Shown here: piece by piece, positions 20,872 through 30,784 of the stretch
Layout of the letters: each line of letters begins with the position of its first letter
How positions within the stretch are numbered: position 1 is the stretch's first letter
Source: Rhipidocladum racemiflorum
Lineage: Eukaryota > Streptophyta > Magnoliopsida > Poales > Poaceae
Assembly (NCBI GenBank): GCA_036346355.1
Contig: JAYEVF010000027.1
Location: 2,418,001 to 2,482,000 of the forward strand
Direction of reading: 5' to 3'
DNA length: 64,000 bases
The notes under the pieces: generated by a model
What the model was told of the DNA's origin: nothing
Database searches by the model: none
Seen by the model: the letters and a program-made list of their open reading frames with translations, nothing else
Translations under genes and position numbers: made by a program

Positions 20872-22196
20872 TGCTATAGGATCCAGAAGGCAACTAGAAG
20901 GGGGTTGAAAAGGTGTGTTACAAACAAACACCATTGAAAACCTTTTCCCTTAAAGAAGACCACAATTCTTGCACACTGATAGCTATAAGGAGCTATGAAG
21001 AACATAGCCTAACCAAGCCTAAGGATGAAAAAAATCACACACACAAGAGCCACACTCCATCTCTCAAAAGTTCTCTCAAGAAACATAGCTCTCCTATATT
21101 TGGCTTAACCATTAAGCCATCTTCTCTCCCTCTTTTTATAGTGGAGGCTAATGTACTACTTCACATCAAAATTCTAGGTCTGAATACAAAGTGAATTCCA
21201 TCTACCAACACACAAACAAATCCAATAACCCAACATATAATAGATTTTTCACCTACACATACACTTCTCAAAGTACCACTTCCACTTGGCTCCAATAGTC
21301 CCATTAGGGACGGATCCAATTCAAACCAATGTATTATAATCCATTAAGTGTGTGACTCCTTTTGGCCCATAAGTCGGCAGTGGCCCCTAGCAGAGCATAG
21401 CGGCTTCCAGATATATACAAAGATCATATCGAATGAACATATATAGTGCTCATATACTAATCCCTTTGCTTCATGATACCAAATCGAAATCAAGGCAAAA
21501 AACGTGCCATCTTATGATAGCTTGATCCTTCACTCATGTTGTATTGGATTACTTAATTGTAATTAACTCCTCAATCACATTTGGCATGACCATGCACTTC
21601 CTTAATCCAACTACATCGAGGGGCTAGAGATATCTCTCCTATTATATAGGAGGTGCAAATTCCATCTTGATTGCTCATATTCCTCTGCATGTTTCATAGT
21701 AAACACGAAAGATACCTTTATGACTACCTAGTTACGGAGTAACGTTTGGCAACCCCTAAGTATACTATTAAACATGTAGGAAACTATGGCGATCTCAGGT
21801 CTAAGGATCCCACATATACTATGTATGAGACCAAATGATAACACTTAAGAATATAATAATTCATACAGTGTCCTATGGTGGGTCACTCCAACACAATGTT
21901 CTCTAACATGTGTCCACGTTATTGATTTGACATCCCTATATACATGATTCGTGAAACATGATCATCAATCAATATATGTGCTTACCTATAAATCACAATT
22001 TTCCCACATGATGGTATAAGTTCAGGGATAATTCAGAATAATATCAAAACATGAACAAGGAGTTTCACGAACAAGTCACATACTTGTTGATCGACACTGA
22101 TGATATTTATTCAAATGACAAAATAACCATATTATTCTATAAAAGTAGATGTGATACAATAATCTCTATGATTGCCTCAAGGGCATATCACTAACA
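20872..22196 (-). repeat. Copia-type LTR on the minus strand, probably solo
   Basis: Read on the minus strand it starts TGTTAGTGATATGCCC, close to the start of Angela/BARE-type LTRs, and has a TATA-like box about 1060 bases in. It then shows the 'ccccttctag' type LTR end near 20890. The block 21790-22150 is clearly related to 50045-50340 in the opposite orientation ('gagtgacccacc', 'gatcaacaagta', 'ttgtgatttata'). No internal domain or primer-binding site adjoins either side, and no clean 5-bp duplication was found, so the borders are approximate. Confidence 0.55.
21133..21140 (-). promoter_or_regulatory. TATA-like box of the minus-strand LTR
   Basis: TATAAAAAG on the minus strand, inside the LTR and well placed for a U3/R border. 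Confidence 0.35.
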
Positions 22197-22670
22197 CAAT
22201 TGCCGCTGATCGTTAATGTTCTCTAAGCCGCCTACACATTCAAAGACTAAGCAACCATCTCGAGCAAAAGATCAAAGCACTTGACTCACTTAGTCAAAAC
22301 ATGCATCATGCAACATAACACAACCCAAACTTGAGCCACATAGCCTCACCCGAACTTACCTAACCGCACATACCTCAGCTCTTCTGCATTTTCTCGGTCA
22401 GTTGCCATTGACCGCTAGCATTATCCAAGCTTAGTCTCAAACTAGAACCAAATCAACAACCATCTCACTACTCTCTGGATGCAATAATCGATTTGATCGC
22501 TCTCCTTGTGTGACCACCCACCAGTTAGACCGCCAACCATTGTCCAGTGTGACCCGCCCAAACCGACTCAGACCTTTCTTGGTAACAGGACACTGGTGTA
22601 ACCTCAAGAACCATGCCGGTCACATCACCCAACTCAACTCCGGACCAACTGCTAATTAAGGAGTTGTTTG
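22197..22670. other. Unassigned sequence
   Basis: No open frame or repeat ends that I can support. Confidence 0.3.
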
Positions 22671-22911
22671 GCAGAGCTCCAGCTCCACTAAATTCGTGAA
22701 GCTGGTGGAGCTGGGTATTACTAGCTTCACCAAATTTGTGGAGCTGAAGCTGTGAGTATATTAAGAGTGTTTAGATGGGTCATTTTGTTTACATTTTAGA
22801 ATAAAATTATAAACTAAATCACTTTATTTCAGTCTACAAAATTTAGCTCTAAGGTGAAGCTAGAATCTGAAGCTCTGTAGCTGTACGAGCCCAACTCCTA
22901 AACATGCTCTC
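22671..22911. mobile_element. Probable MITE
   Basis: Imperfect inverted ends: 'gagttgtttggcagagctcc' on the left against a right end that reads, inverted, GAGCATGTTTAGGAGTTGGG. 'agctcca'/'gaagct' repeats lie between them. Such gagctcc-rich inverted elements are common in grass genomes. A target duplication is not clear. Confidence 0.35.
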
Positions 22912-23524
22912 AGCTAAAAAGCAACCGACTACAATTGCCCGATCACAATGCAATGACTGGTCTGACCTTACACAATGTGCCGGTCAGATTGCCCTTTTCC
23001 GATAGCAACACTTAAAATTGCAAACACTCAAAACCACAACTTAAACTCTCACAGTAGAAAAGTTTTGAAAATTTTAAGACGATGAGTTTAACTAGTTTAC
23101 AAACTAGGTCAAATAAGTTTGAACTGAAATTCAAACTAGTATTTTTTTCACATGTATGTATTTCATTTGAATTGTTATAGATAGGTATATACCCCAAAAC
23201 AAAAAATTTCAAAAAAAATATACTCAAATTTGGTTTGAATCCACGCATATATATATTTTTTCCAGGGACGGAACTAGAGAAAAAATCATCGGGGTTCACC
23301 ACTTTATCATATATGTGATAATAACTTATTATTCTTACCATTTGCTTGTTATTTGCCTCCCGGTGTCACAAAATTTAGATCAAATGTGTTCACATATACT
23401 ATAGATATAGACTAATATACAATAATTTTTTTATATATAAACAAACATATACTAATTTTTTTTTAACCCGGTATCCTGTGGTACCGGGTAGCATCAGGTA
23501 CTTCCGCCCCTGCTTTTTTCGAAC

Positions 23525-23655
23525 CCCTAATGAGGAGTCTAGAAAAAAGAAAGCATGACTCCTAACGATATAAGCTTTTGTTTTTTCAAACTCATAACAG
23601 AGGATTTTGAACAAAAAAAAGTATAGACTCCTAACAATATAAGCTTTTATTTTTC
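23525..23655. repeat. Two-unit direct repeat
   Basis: Two related units of about 65 bases share 'gactcctaac.atataagctttt' followed by a T-rich run. Confidence 0.5.
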
Positions 23656-24663
23656 AAATGCCTAACGGGTGGACGGGTGGATCTCGAGAAAAAAAAGGAA
23701 AAGCATAGCTTTGGATAGACTTGGGCATTAGGTTGTGGCTCTAAAACATGTTGTGTCGTGTTGGGCTAGCCCAATTTGTTTTTGGCGAGTCTAGGCATGG
23801 TCCATTGGCACGTGGTGCCACCTTCGTGCCGTGTCAGGCCATGTCTGATCCATTTAGATTATTGCAGATGAGAGGAAAGAAGCCAGAGACCAGCAGGGCA
23901 CCTATTGGCATGGTCGTGAGGACGGAGTGCAGCTCGGTCGAAGGTGAGGAAGACGCTAGCGTAGGGGAAAAAGCATGCATGGTGATCGGGGATGGTGGCA
24001 ATGCGGTGCGGGAAGGCCGGATTTGGTTGCACCGAGGCGATGAGGATCGTTGAGATCTGGCTTCATCACCGTCTTCTTTTTCTCCAATCACCACCGTCTT
24101 CTTCCTCGAGACTGCCGATGAAGCTAGTGGCATGGTGCCTTAAAGCTGTATTCGGTGGTGTCATGAGCGAAGTCCACTGGATCTAGCACCGAGGCAGGGA
24201 GGAAGCAAGGGTGGAGGAGGGTGAGGGGGGGGGGGAAGACGATGGATATGCGAGAAGAAGGCGACTACATCGAATGGGTTATGGGAGCAGCGAATAGGAG
24301 AGATAGTATTTGTTGATGGGTTGGGCCTCAAGGGTAAGATAGTTGATGATGGGCTGGACTGTAGATGATGTTGGGCTGGATTGTAGATATGATATTTTTT
24401 TACGAAAGGATTGCATTCGTGTCGTGGTGGCCTAGTCATGGTCCGATAGATCGTGCTGTGTCGGGCCACTCGTCGTGCCGAGTTTTCAGGCTTGACATGG
24501 CCCATCATTCGTGTCGTGCTGGCCCGACCTAAAGACATTTATGTCGTATCATGCTTTGGATCATTCTGGGCTAGCCGTGCCGGGGGTTGACCCAAAAAGA
24601 CATGGCCTATTGTCCAAATCTAGCTTGGGATAGAAAAAGAACGTTGGATTGGATGTATGCTTG

Positions 24664-24665
<2 letters not shown>

Positions 24666-24737
<72 letters not shown>
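24666..24737. repeat. (GA)n microsatellite
   Basis: An uninterrupted GA dinucleotide run of about 72 bases. Confidence 0.95.
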
Positions 24738-24740
<3 letters not shown>

Positions 24741-25310
24741 AATTCACCCTAACACGAAGCAATACAATGCTTATAGCAATCCTACACTAGTGTTCCGAAC
24801 AGCCCCATTCGGCGAGGCGTTGTTGTTGAGTCTGGTCCTTATCATGGTTGATGTAAAAAACGGTATCATATAGGCCTGCACACAAACATGGCAAGAGACT
24901 AGGCCATGAAAGCTTTGGATCCACTAGCTTTCTTCCGGCCCTCGCGATGTAAAAGCATGTACGACATGAACTCTTAGAGATGTTTTCTTGTCACAAATAA
25001 TAAATTGATGCCTAATTAAACATCGATATTTAGCAGATATTTATATGTATAATTATATATGAGTAATAAATAATATGACATCTAAGCATGTATAAAAAGA
25101 TACTTATATTGGAGAAAATAACTTTTACATAAGTGTTTCGGTATTTTTCCCTATCTACATCTACTTTCCTTGAGGTGTGGTTATATTACCTCTGTCTAAG
25201 AACTTATATATAAACTTCTTGTACTGTATATGCCTTAAAGCTCAAGAGGAGTGGGGGCCTAACTGGTTGAAGTTTTGGCCTCACATCGCCGGATAGGAAG
25301 CTGAGTAGGT

Positions 25311-25315
25311 CCTGG
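25311..25315 (+). repeat. 5-bp target duplication, left of copia element
   Basis: CCTGG precedes the left LTR and recurs at 41423-41427 after the right LTR. Confidence 0.75.
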
Positions 25316-25380
25316 TGTGAAACCATGGGTTGAAAAATTGGCTTAGTGATGATTTTGGTATTACAAAGTGGTTGTGCTCA
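25316..25380 (+). repeat. Copia left LTR, first segment
   Basis: First 65 bases of the LTR, up to the MULE2 insertion. They align with 40170-40234 in the right LTR. Confidence 0.85.
25371..25380 (+). repeat. 10-bp target duplication, left of MULE2
   Basis: GTTGTGCTCA is repeated exactly at 35066-35075. The uninterrupted right LTR carries a single copy with one change (gttatgctca) at the matching place. Confidence 0.9.
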
Positions 25381-25552
25381 GAATTTTTTTTATAATTAAT
25401 CATTTTTTATTCGCATTTTACAAAAATATATATAGTTTTAATTTTTTTGCAAAAGTATACTCTTTTCGCGCCAGGCTGGAGCGAAATAGTAGTAGTCGCA
25501 CCACGGTGGCAAAATAAGTCCTAGTCGCGCCACCGTGGCGCGAAATTGCCGC
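25381..25552 (+). repeat. MULE2 left terminal inverted repeat, 172 bp
   Basis: Pairs with 34894-35065 with only a few mismatches. It contains palindromes such as CGCGCCAC-C-GTGGCGCG, one strand of which carries the ACCGT core shared with the other MULE subfamily. Partial similarity continues inward to about 25628. Confidence 0.92.
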
Positions 25553-26049
25553 ATCACCGCCGTGCTGGCTGCGGCGTGGCAGCCAGCTCACTGCCGCCCC
25601 TGGCCACATGGCCATTTCGCGCGACCGGCCTTTTCGTGCCAGCGGGGCGCGACGCGCGGTGATGTCGCGCCGACGTGGCGCAACGGGCAGGCGGGCAGCC
25701 ACCGAGACCGAAGAAACAGAAGGCCAAAGAGACAAAAAAAGGGAAAAAAAGTAAAAAAAAAAAGGAAAGAAAGGAAAAAAATCGTTTGTATTTTTTTTAA
25801 ATTTGCAGAAATAGATAGATTAATCTTAAATAATGAAATGATTTTTTAAATTTTTATGAATTGTTTAAATCAAGTTTACTTATAGAAATATTTAGGGTTT
25901 ACGGCTTTTGTTATTTTTGAACCTCCGAATGGAACGAAATAAATTTCAAAATTTATATTAACCTATAAGTATTCGTAATATCTCACAGAAAGTATTATGT
26001 TGCATGCGAAATTGAAATGTACAAATTAAGTTTACCGTAAAGACCCATT

Positions 26050-26430
26050 TGTCAACTACTCCGAAACTAAAGCGTTTAAGCATTTTCGGTAGTCCGTAAA
26101 ATATCGTGTTCCGAGGAAATTTTTCGTAAGAATGGATGAGATTTGATATTTGATGTCTGGACTGACATATTATGGGAAAAAATTTGATGTACACATTTGC
26201 TTGCATCTAAAACGCACTAGCGCAATAACACTAAGTTTTATCGAGTACTCCAGAACTATAAGCATTTTCGGCACGCCGTTAGATATCGTGTTTGGGGTTT
26301 TTTTTGTAACAATGGATGAGATTTGATGTTTCATATATGGACTGGCATATTATGGGAAAATCTTTGATTTAGACCATTGTTTGCATGTGAAACGCACTAG
26401 CTCAATAACCCTAAGTATTATCGAGTACTC
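26050..26430. repeat. MULE2 subterminal tandem repeat
   Basis: Two units of roughly 180-190 bases share 'aagcattttcgg', 'atatcgtgtt', 'aatggatgagatttgat' and 'aacgcactag'. They correspond to the 188-bp units at 6405-6770 in MULE1. Confidence 0.65.
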
Positions 26431-26653
26431 CGATAAGATATCATGCATGGTCCAATACAATACATAGGAAATGCACAAATGCAAAAATACAATACCTTAG
26501 TACATAAGCAACAACATAACATCACAACGCAGAGCCCTTCTGGTAAACGAAATAACGGTAACAACGTAACATTACAATATAGGAAATGCAGACATAATGG
26601 CTTAAAGTTAACATGCCTTAGGTAAACGAAATAATAAGGGTCCTTCTGCTACA

Positions 26654-27245
26654 CTACTGAGTGCACCGGGGATATTTCCCCTTGCGCAAACCATCGGTGC
26701 CTGCCGCCCTGGCCGTAGCCGCCCTCTCGCGCTTCCTCTCACGCTCAGCCTCCCGCTGGACCGCCAGGCGCAACCGTTCGGCCTCCCTCTGTGCACGCAT
26801 TTCTTCGGCAGCCTTCATGCGCTTCTCCTCCTCCTCCTGCTCACGCTACTGCTGCTCTACCATAGCTCTGCGATGCGAGTACTCCCGATCCCGCATCCTC
26901 TCCATGTCAGGCGTCTGCTCCGCGTCGTAGAATTCGACGAACTCGCACAATGGAGGCTGCAATTGGTGAGAGCAGATAGTATTACCGTATTAAGGTTTGC
27001 ACGGTTTGATGTAACATAAAATGCGAGTACGCACATACCGGGCTTCTCCGCCGCATTCGCATCCCCAGCGTTGGCTCGGAGTCGTAGTTACGGCAGCTCC
27101 AGTATCTCATACCGTATGTGTATGAGTTGTCTAAAGACTGCCGAAAGCGGCATGGATCCCCACATAGGCACATGCGGACCTGCGTGCCTTCGGGGATGGG
27201 TACGACAACGTTGTGGGTTGGGGGCGAGGGGAACTCCATTGGCAC
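26654..27245 (-). pseudogene. MULE2 third gene: GRF-like zinc finger with charged helix
   Basis: Two exons, 27245-27039 and 26956-26654, join with GT/AG borders in phase 0, giving a frame of about 170 residues. Exon 1 carries MCLCGDPCRF...YGMRYWSCRNYD, whose CxCG...C spacing and preceding proline-rich lead resemble a GRF-type zinc finger. Exon 2 begins PPLCEFVEFYDAEQ and then becomes a long helix of Glu, Arg, Lys and Ala, probably a coiled coil. A TAG at 26848-26846 follows MVEQQ and would end the protein at about residue 105. The gene follows the PMD gene on the same strand, and the same pair occurs in MULE1. A nucleic-acid-binding accessory role is inferred from the finger only. Confidence 0.6.
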
Positions 27246-27502
27246 CGGTTGGTTGGTTGGGGGCGAGGGGAAAGCTTGCTGTGATTATTGGGAGGCGACC
27301 ACTCAGCCTTAAATAGCCAGCCATAGGGTAGAGTGGCAGACTTAAGAGAAGTTCAAATCCGCGAGCATCGGATTCTTCTGACGGTTTGCATGCGATGGGA
27401 CAAAAGCAATAATGACACGAGTTTGATTTGACAAAAGCTGACAGAAATGTATAATCAACAACAAACATTACAATGCAGAAATACAACGTAGCAATACAGT
27501 AC

Positions 27503-30386
27503 TCAATCGTCGACGTCGTCACCTCCCTCTCCCTGTTCACCTCCCTCTCCCTGGTCACCTCCCTCCCCCTGTGCACGAGGTCTGGTACGCCTCGCCTGTC
27601 TGGTATCTGCAGGTCGACGTCTGGGCCCTGAAGGGGTTCACCGGTCTGGTGGGCCCCTGATCCGGGCTCCAAGCATGGGTGGTATAGGAGTACGACTCGA
27701 AGAACTCGGGTCTGTAGGGTGTGTAGGCGTGGGGGCGCTCGGGTGCGACCCAAACAGGATGTCTGGATGCGTCGGTCCAAAGATACTCCGTGTCGGTCGT
27801 CGCCGCGTGTGCGGCGTAGTCTGGCCCTCCGGACGGTAACCTGAAAGTACTACAGTAAGTTCGAATGACGAATATATTTGAAAGTAACATGTCTTGCAAT
27901 GTCAGTTTACGAAGCATATTGAACACACCTGGGGTCGGAACCAAGAAAGGAGTAGGCATCCATGTCGCGCCGCCAGTGTATCCGAACGGGTGGCCTGTCT
28001 TACACGACTATTAGTTACCACGAAATGCAATGCATGTTTAAGTGAGAATATTACCTGCCACGAAGAACGGGGCCTGCTGCTGCCACGATGAGCTCCCAGG
28101 CTGCTCCTGTGGCGGCGGCGGGTATGACAGCGTCGGAGGTCTGAACGGTGTTGTCGGGGGTGGCGGTGGGTACAGCAGCGTGGGAGGTCTGAATGGTGGT
28201 GTCGGTGGCGGTGGTGTCGGCGGCGGTCGTGTACTAATCCGGACCCCCTGCTGTCTTACGCCTGACGTATGCGACCCCACACCTGCGGCGTCAAAACTAT
28301 GCCGGCACGAAACGGCCCGCACAATCCTCGCCGTCTTCGCGATCATTCGATCCATGAACGCCGTGATCTCCTCCCGGGAGGTCTCCAAACCCCCGCACAA
28401 ACGGCCTCTCATGGACCTCAAGTCTTGCTCCATCTCTGTCCCCATGTCGCCCTGAAAGTGATGACATGACGTAAGATATATGTATGCTTGCATGCCGTTT
28501 AAAATTTGAGTACATTGCCTAGTTGACGTACCACAAAGTGCATCGCCGATGCAACATGGGTGGGATATGTGTCGTGAGCACGAGCCGGTACGATATCCTC
28601 CGGGTCAGCAAGGGGCAAAAGACGTACTCGTGTAAGTGGGGAGTACCATTGCAGGTACTCCTGGTATCCCTGTATGTCGTATACGTCATAATCAGCAACC
28701 CGGTCTTGTAGTGCCTGAGTCCACTGCTCCACCCAAGGAGCCATCTTCACGGCCCAGTTAGTTCGGCGGCCACCTCTCCTCGAATGCCTGCGGAAGTTGT
28801 AAACCCGTTAGCATGTGCAATGATTTGCATTCGAAATGTAAGGGGGAGTGAAGTTACCGACATGTGTGTCTCTGTGGGGACTGGCACGCCGCGTGGAACA
28901 GGGACCTCCTGCCTGAGTCCCAGCTGCCTCATTACCCGGTGAACCGAGTAATCCTCAACGTACACATCGTACACATGCTTCCGTCGTGTGATCGAGTACA
29001 CAAGATCTCGCGCGCAAAAGACAGACAAACCGTGCGGTGCGCGCTTCTTGACCTTCGGCAAGGTGTAAGGCTCCCACCGGACACGCTCGTGTCGCAAAAG
29101 GTCGAACGCCTCGGTGAAGTGTGCGTAGACACTCCGTACCTGCAGACCAGCCCATTGTGGCTATAGAAGGTACCGACAAAAAGTTAATACGAAAAAGGCA
29201 GGAATGCGAGATTGCATAGTACAAAAAACATCTATGTACCCGTCTACGGCACCAAATAGAGCCCATCGTATGGCGGTCCACCTCCGTGTCCCCGTAGAAC
29301 TCCTGGCCGTAGACCCGGTCGTCAACCCATGGTCGTCCAATCTGGAAGCGCTCGAATGACCATAGCATGAGTAGGAGTGGGCACCCGGAGAGGATCGAAT
29401 CGAGGCGCGTCCTGAGGCAAGCGTCGCATAGACCCCGGTAGGTGGCACGAAGTACAGCTGACCCCCAGCTGTACTCAGGTACCTCGTGGGGGGCAGCATC
29501 CGCTATGGCCCGTGCGATCGGGACGAGCCTAGCGTCGACGCTGTCTCCATGGGTCGTGGTGAACATCACCCACCCGAACAACCACAATAGGTAAGCCTCC
29601 AGGTGCCGGCTCACCTGGTACTCCGTGGCGTCCCCAGCCATCCTAGTTACCTGCAGTAACGAAAGCTTATTGGTTACACAAATAAAATAAATCAGACCAA
29701 TTTTGAACCGTGCCAACACTTACCTCAAACTGGCGAAGCCACGTGAGGGTGGGACCGTGCCTCTGTCGTGGGTGTAGCGGGGCGTACTGCGGCTGGCCTC
29801 CCTGTGCAGGGGGGAGGACTCCTGCGAACCGAGCAAAAAGGTCGTCACGCCAGTCATCATCCACCTCTGCTGGTACAACCGCTTGGCCAGCGATTGGGAG
29901 ACCGGTCAGCATCAAAACATCCTGCAGAGTGGGCGCTATCTCTCCGCAGGGCAGGTGGAAGGTATGCGTCTCAGGCCGCCAGCGGTCCACGAGGGCGGTA
30001 AGGAGGGATCGGTCGAAGGGGAAGCGTCGGGATCTCTCGACGACCACGACCTCACTATCCAGACCTTCGACCTGGTCCTCCTGTGTGGCCTCCACCATCC
30101 GTGCAAGGGGAAGTAGTCCCGCCGCCTCCAATCTGCAAAAAATGAATTACAAGTAAGAACATAACGTGTAACAGAACCCATTCAGTACCATAAAATTTGC
30201 TATGCTTACATACCTTGGTAACCAGCGGTCGTCAAGGCCCCATGCACGTACTGGAGTCCGCGTGGACAAGACACCAGGATCCGTGCCCGCTCTGGTAGTA
30301 GCGTGCAACCGTGCACGATGGCGTGCGTCCAAGTGACGATCAAGAAGAGCGTACGACCAATCGCAACCCTCGCCCACAGCCGCCAT
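27503..30386 (-). pseudogene. MULE2 plant mobile domain (PMD) gene, about eight exons
   Basis: Exons on the minus strand: 30386-30214, 30132-29724, 29650-29240, 29139-28858, 28787-28532, 28451-28055, 27994-27929 and 27840-27503. All have GT/AG borders, and the phases agree apart from one lesion. The length would be about 775 residues. Exon 2 carries the PMD signature (LLPLARMVE, VDRWRPETHTFHLPCGE, LQDVLMLTGLPIAG), exon 3 RHLEAYLLWLFGWVMF, exon 5 MAPWVEQWTQAL, and exon 6 a proline-rich linker. The tail is acidic (GEGGDQGEGG). PMD proteins such as Arabidopsis MAIN/MAIL1 act in nuclear silencing, and PMD genes are known in some transposons. Lesions: an AACT duplication at 28756-28763 shifts the frame, and a TGA lies at 27640-27638. 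Confidence 0.8.
28756..28763 (-). other. 4-base direct duplication breaking the PMD frame
   Basis: AACTAACT on the minus strand. Counting one AACT fewer, the fifth exon has a length divisible by three and its two halves fall in one frame. Confidence 0.65.
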
Positions 30387-30402
30387 ACCTGCGCATAACA
30401 AA

Positions 30403-30784
30403 CAAATTAATAATTTATAATGATGAAATCAAAGATAAACATAAAGTCAAAGGGAAAAACAGGCTAGATTTGCTAGATTAAAACTAAGAACAACTAACAT
30501 AACTAGCGATGATGATAATCTCAGCTAGCAGATGCAACGACCATAAGATTTTCCGTGCCCCAGAACAAACACATGTAGTTTTGTTCAATACGTAATCAGA
30601 CGCAATTCTTCCAATATTACAAGTAGTCACTCCTCGAAGCATGACATACAGAAGTAACATAATTGTTTTCAGGAGTCATAACCGTAAGAATTTAACGTAC
30701 ACACGTACGATTATTACAATCCATACAAACGGGAGGAACCCCGGAACAAGGCAACACGCCTTAGAGGCATATACGTCAAGACCC
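30403..30784. other. Spacer between MULE2 transposase and PMD genes
   Basis: AT-rich, no coding signal. It should hold the transposase 3' UTR and the PMD promoter. Confidence 0.5.

Larger units (their letters stand above)
22912..25310. other. Repeat-rich intergenic region
   Basis: No gene is supported. Besides the two repeats listed separately, 23740-24560 contains several 'gtcgtgtt/gtgccg' motifs and a 'gggctagccca' palindrome of the kind seen near hAT ends, but no paired inverted ends or 8-bp duplication could be identified. Confidence 0.35.

Noticed and set aside
23740..24560. Possible hAT-like element with gtcgtgtt/gtgccg motifs
   Set aside because: Motifs recur at both sides, but I found no paired inverted ends and no 8-bp duplication.
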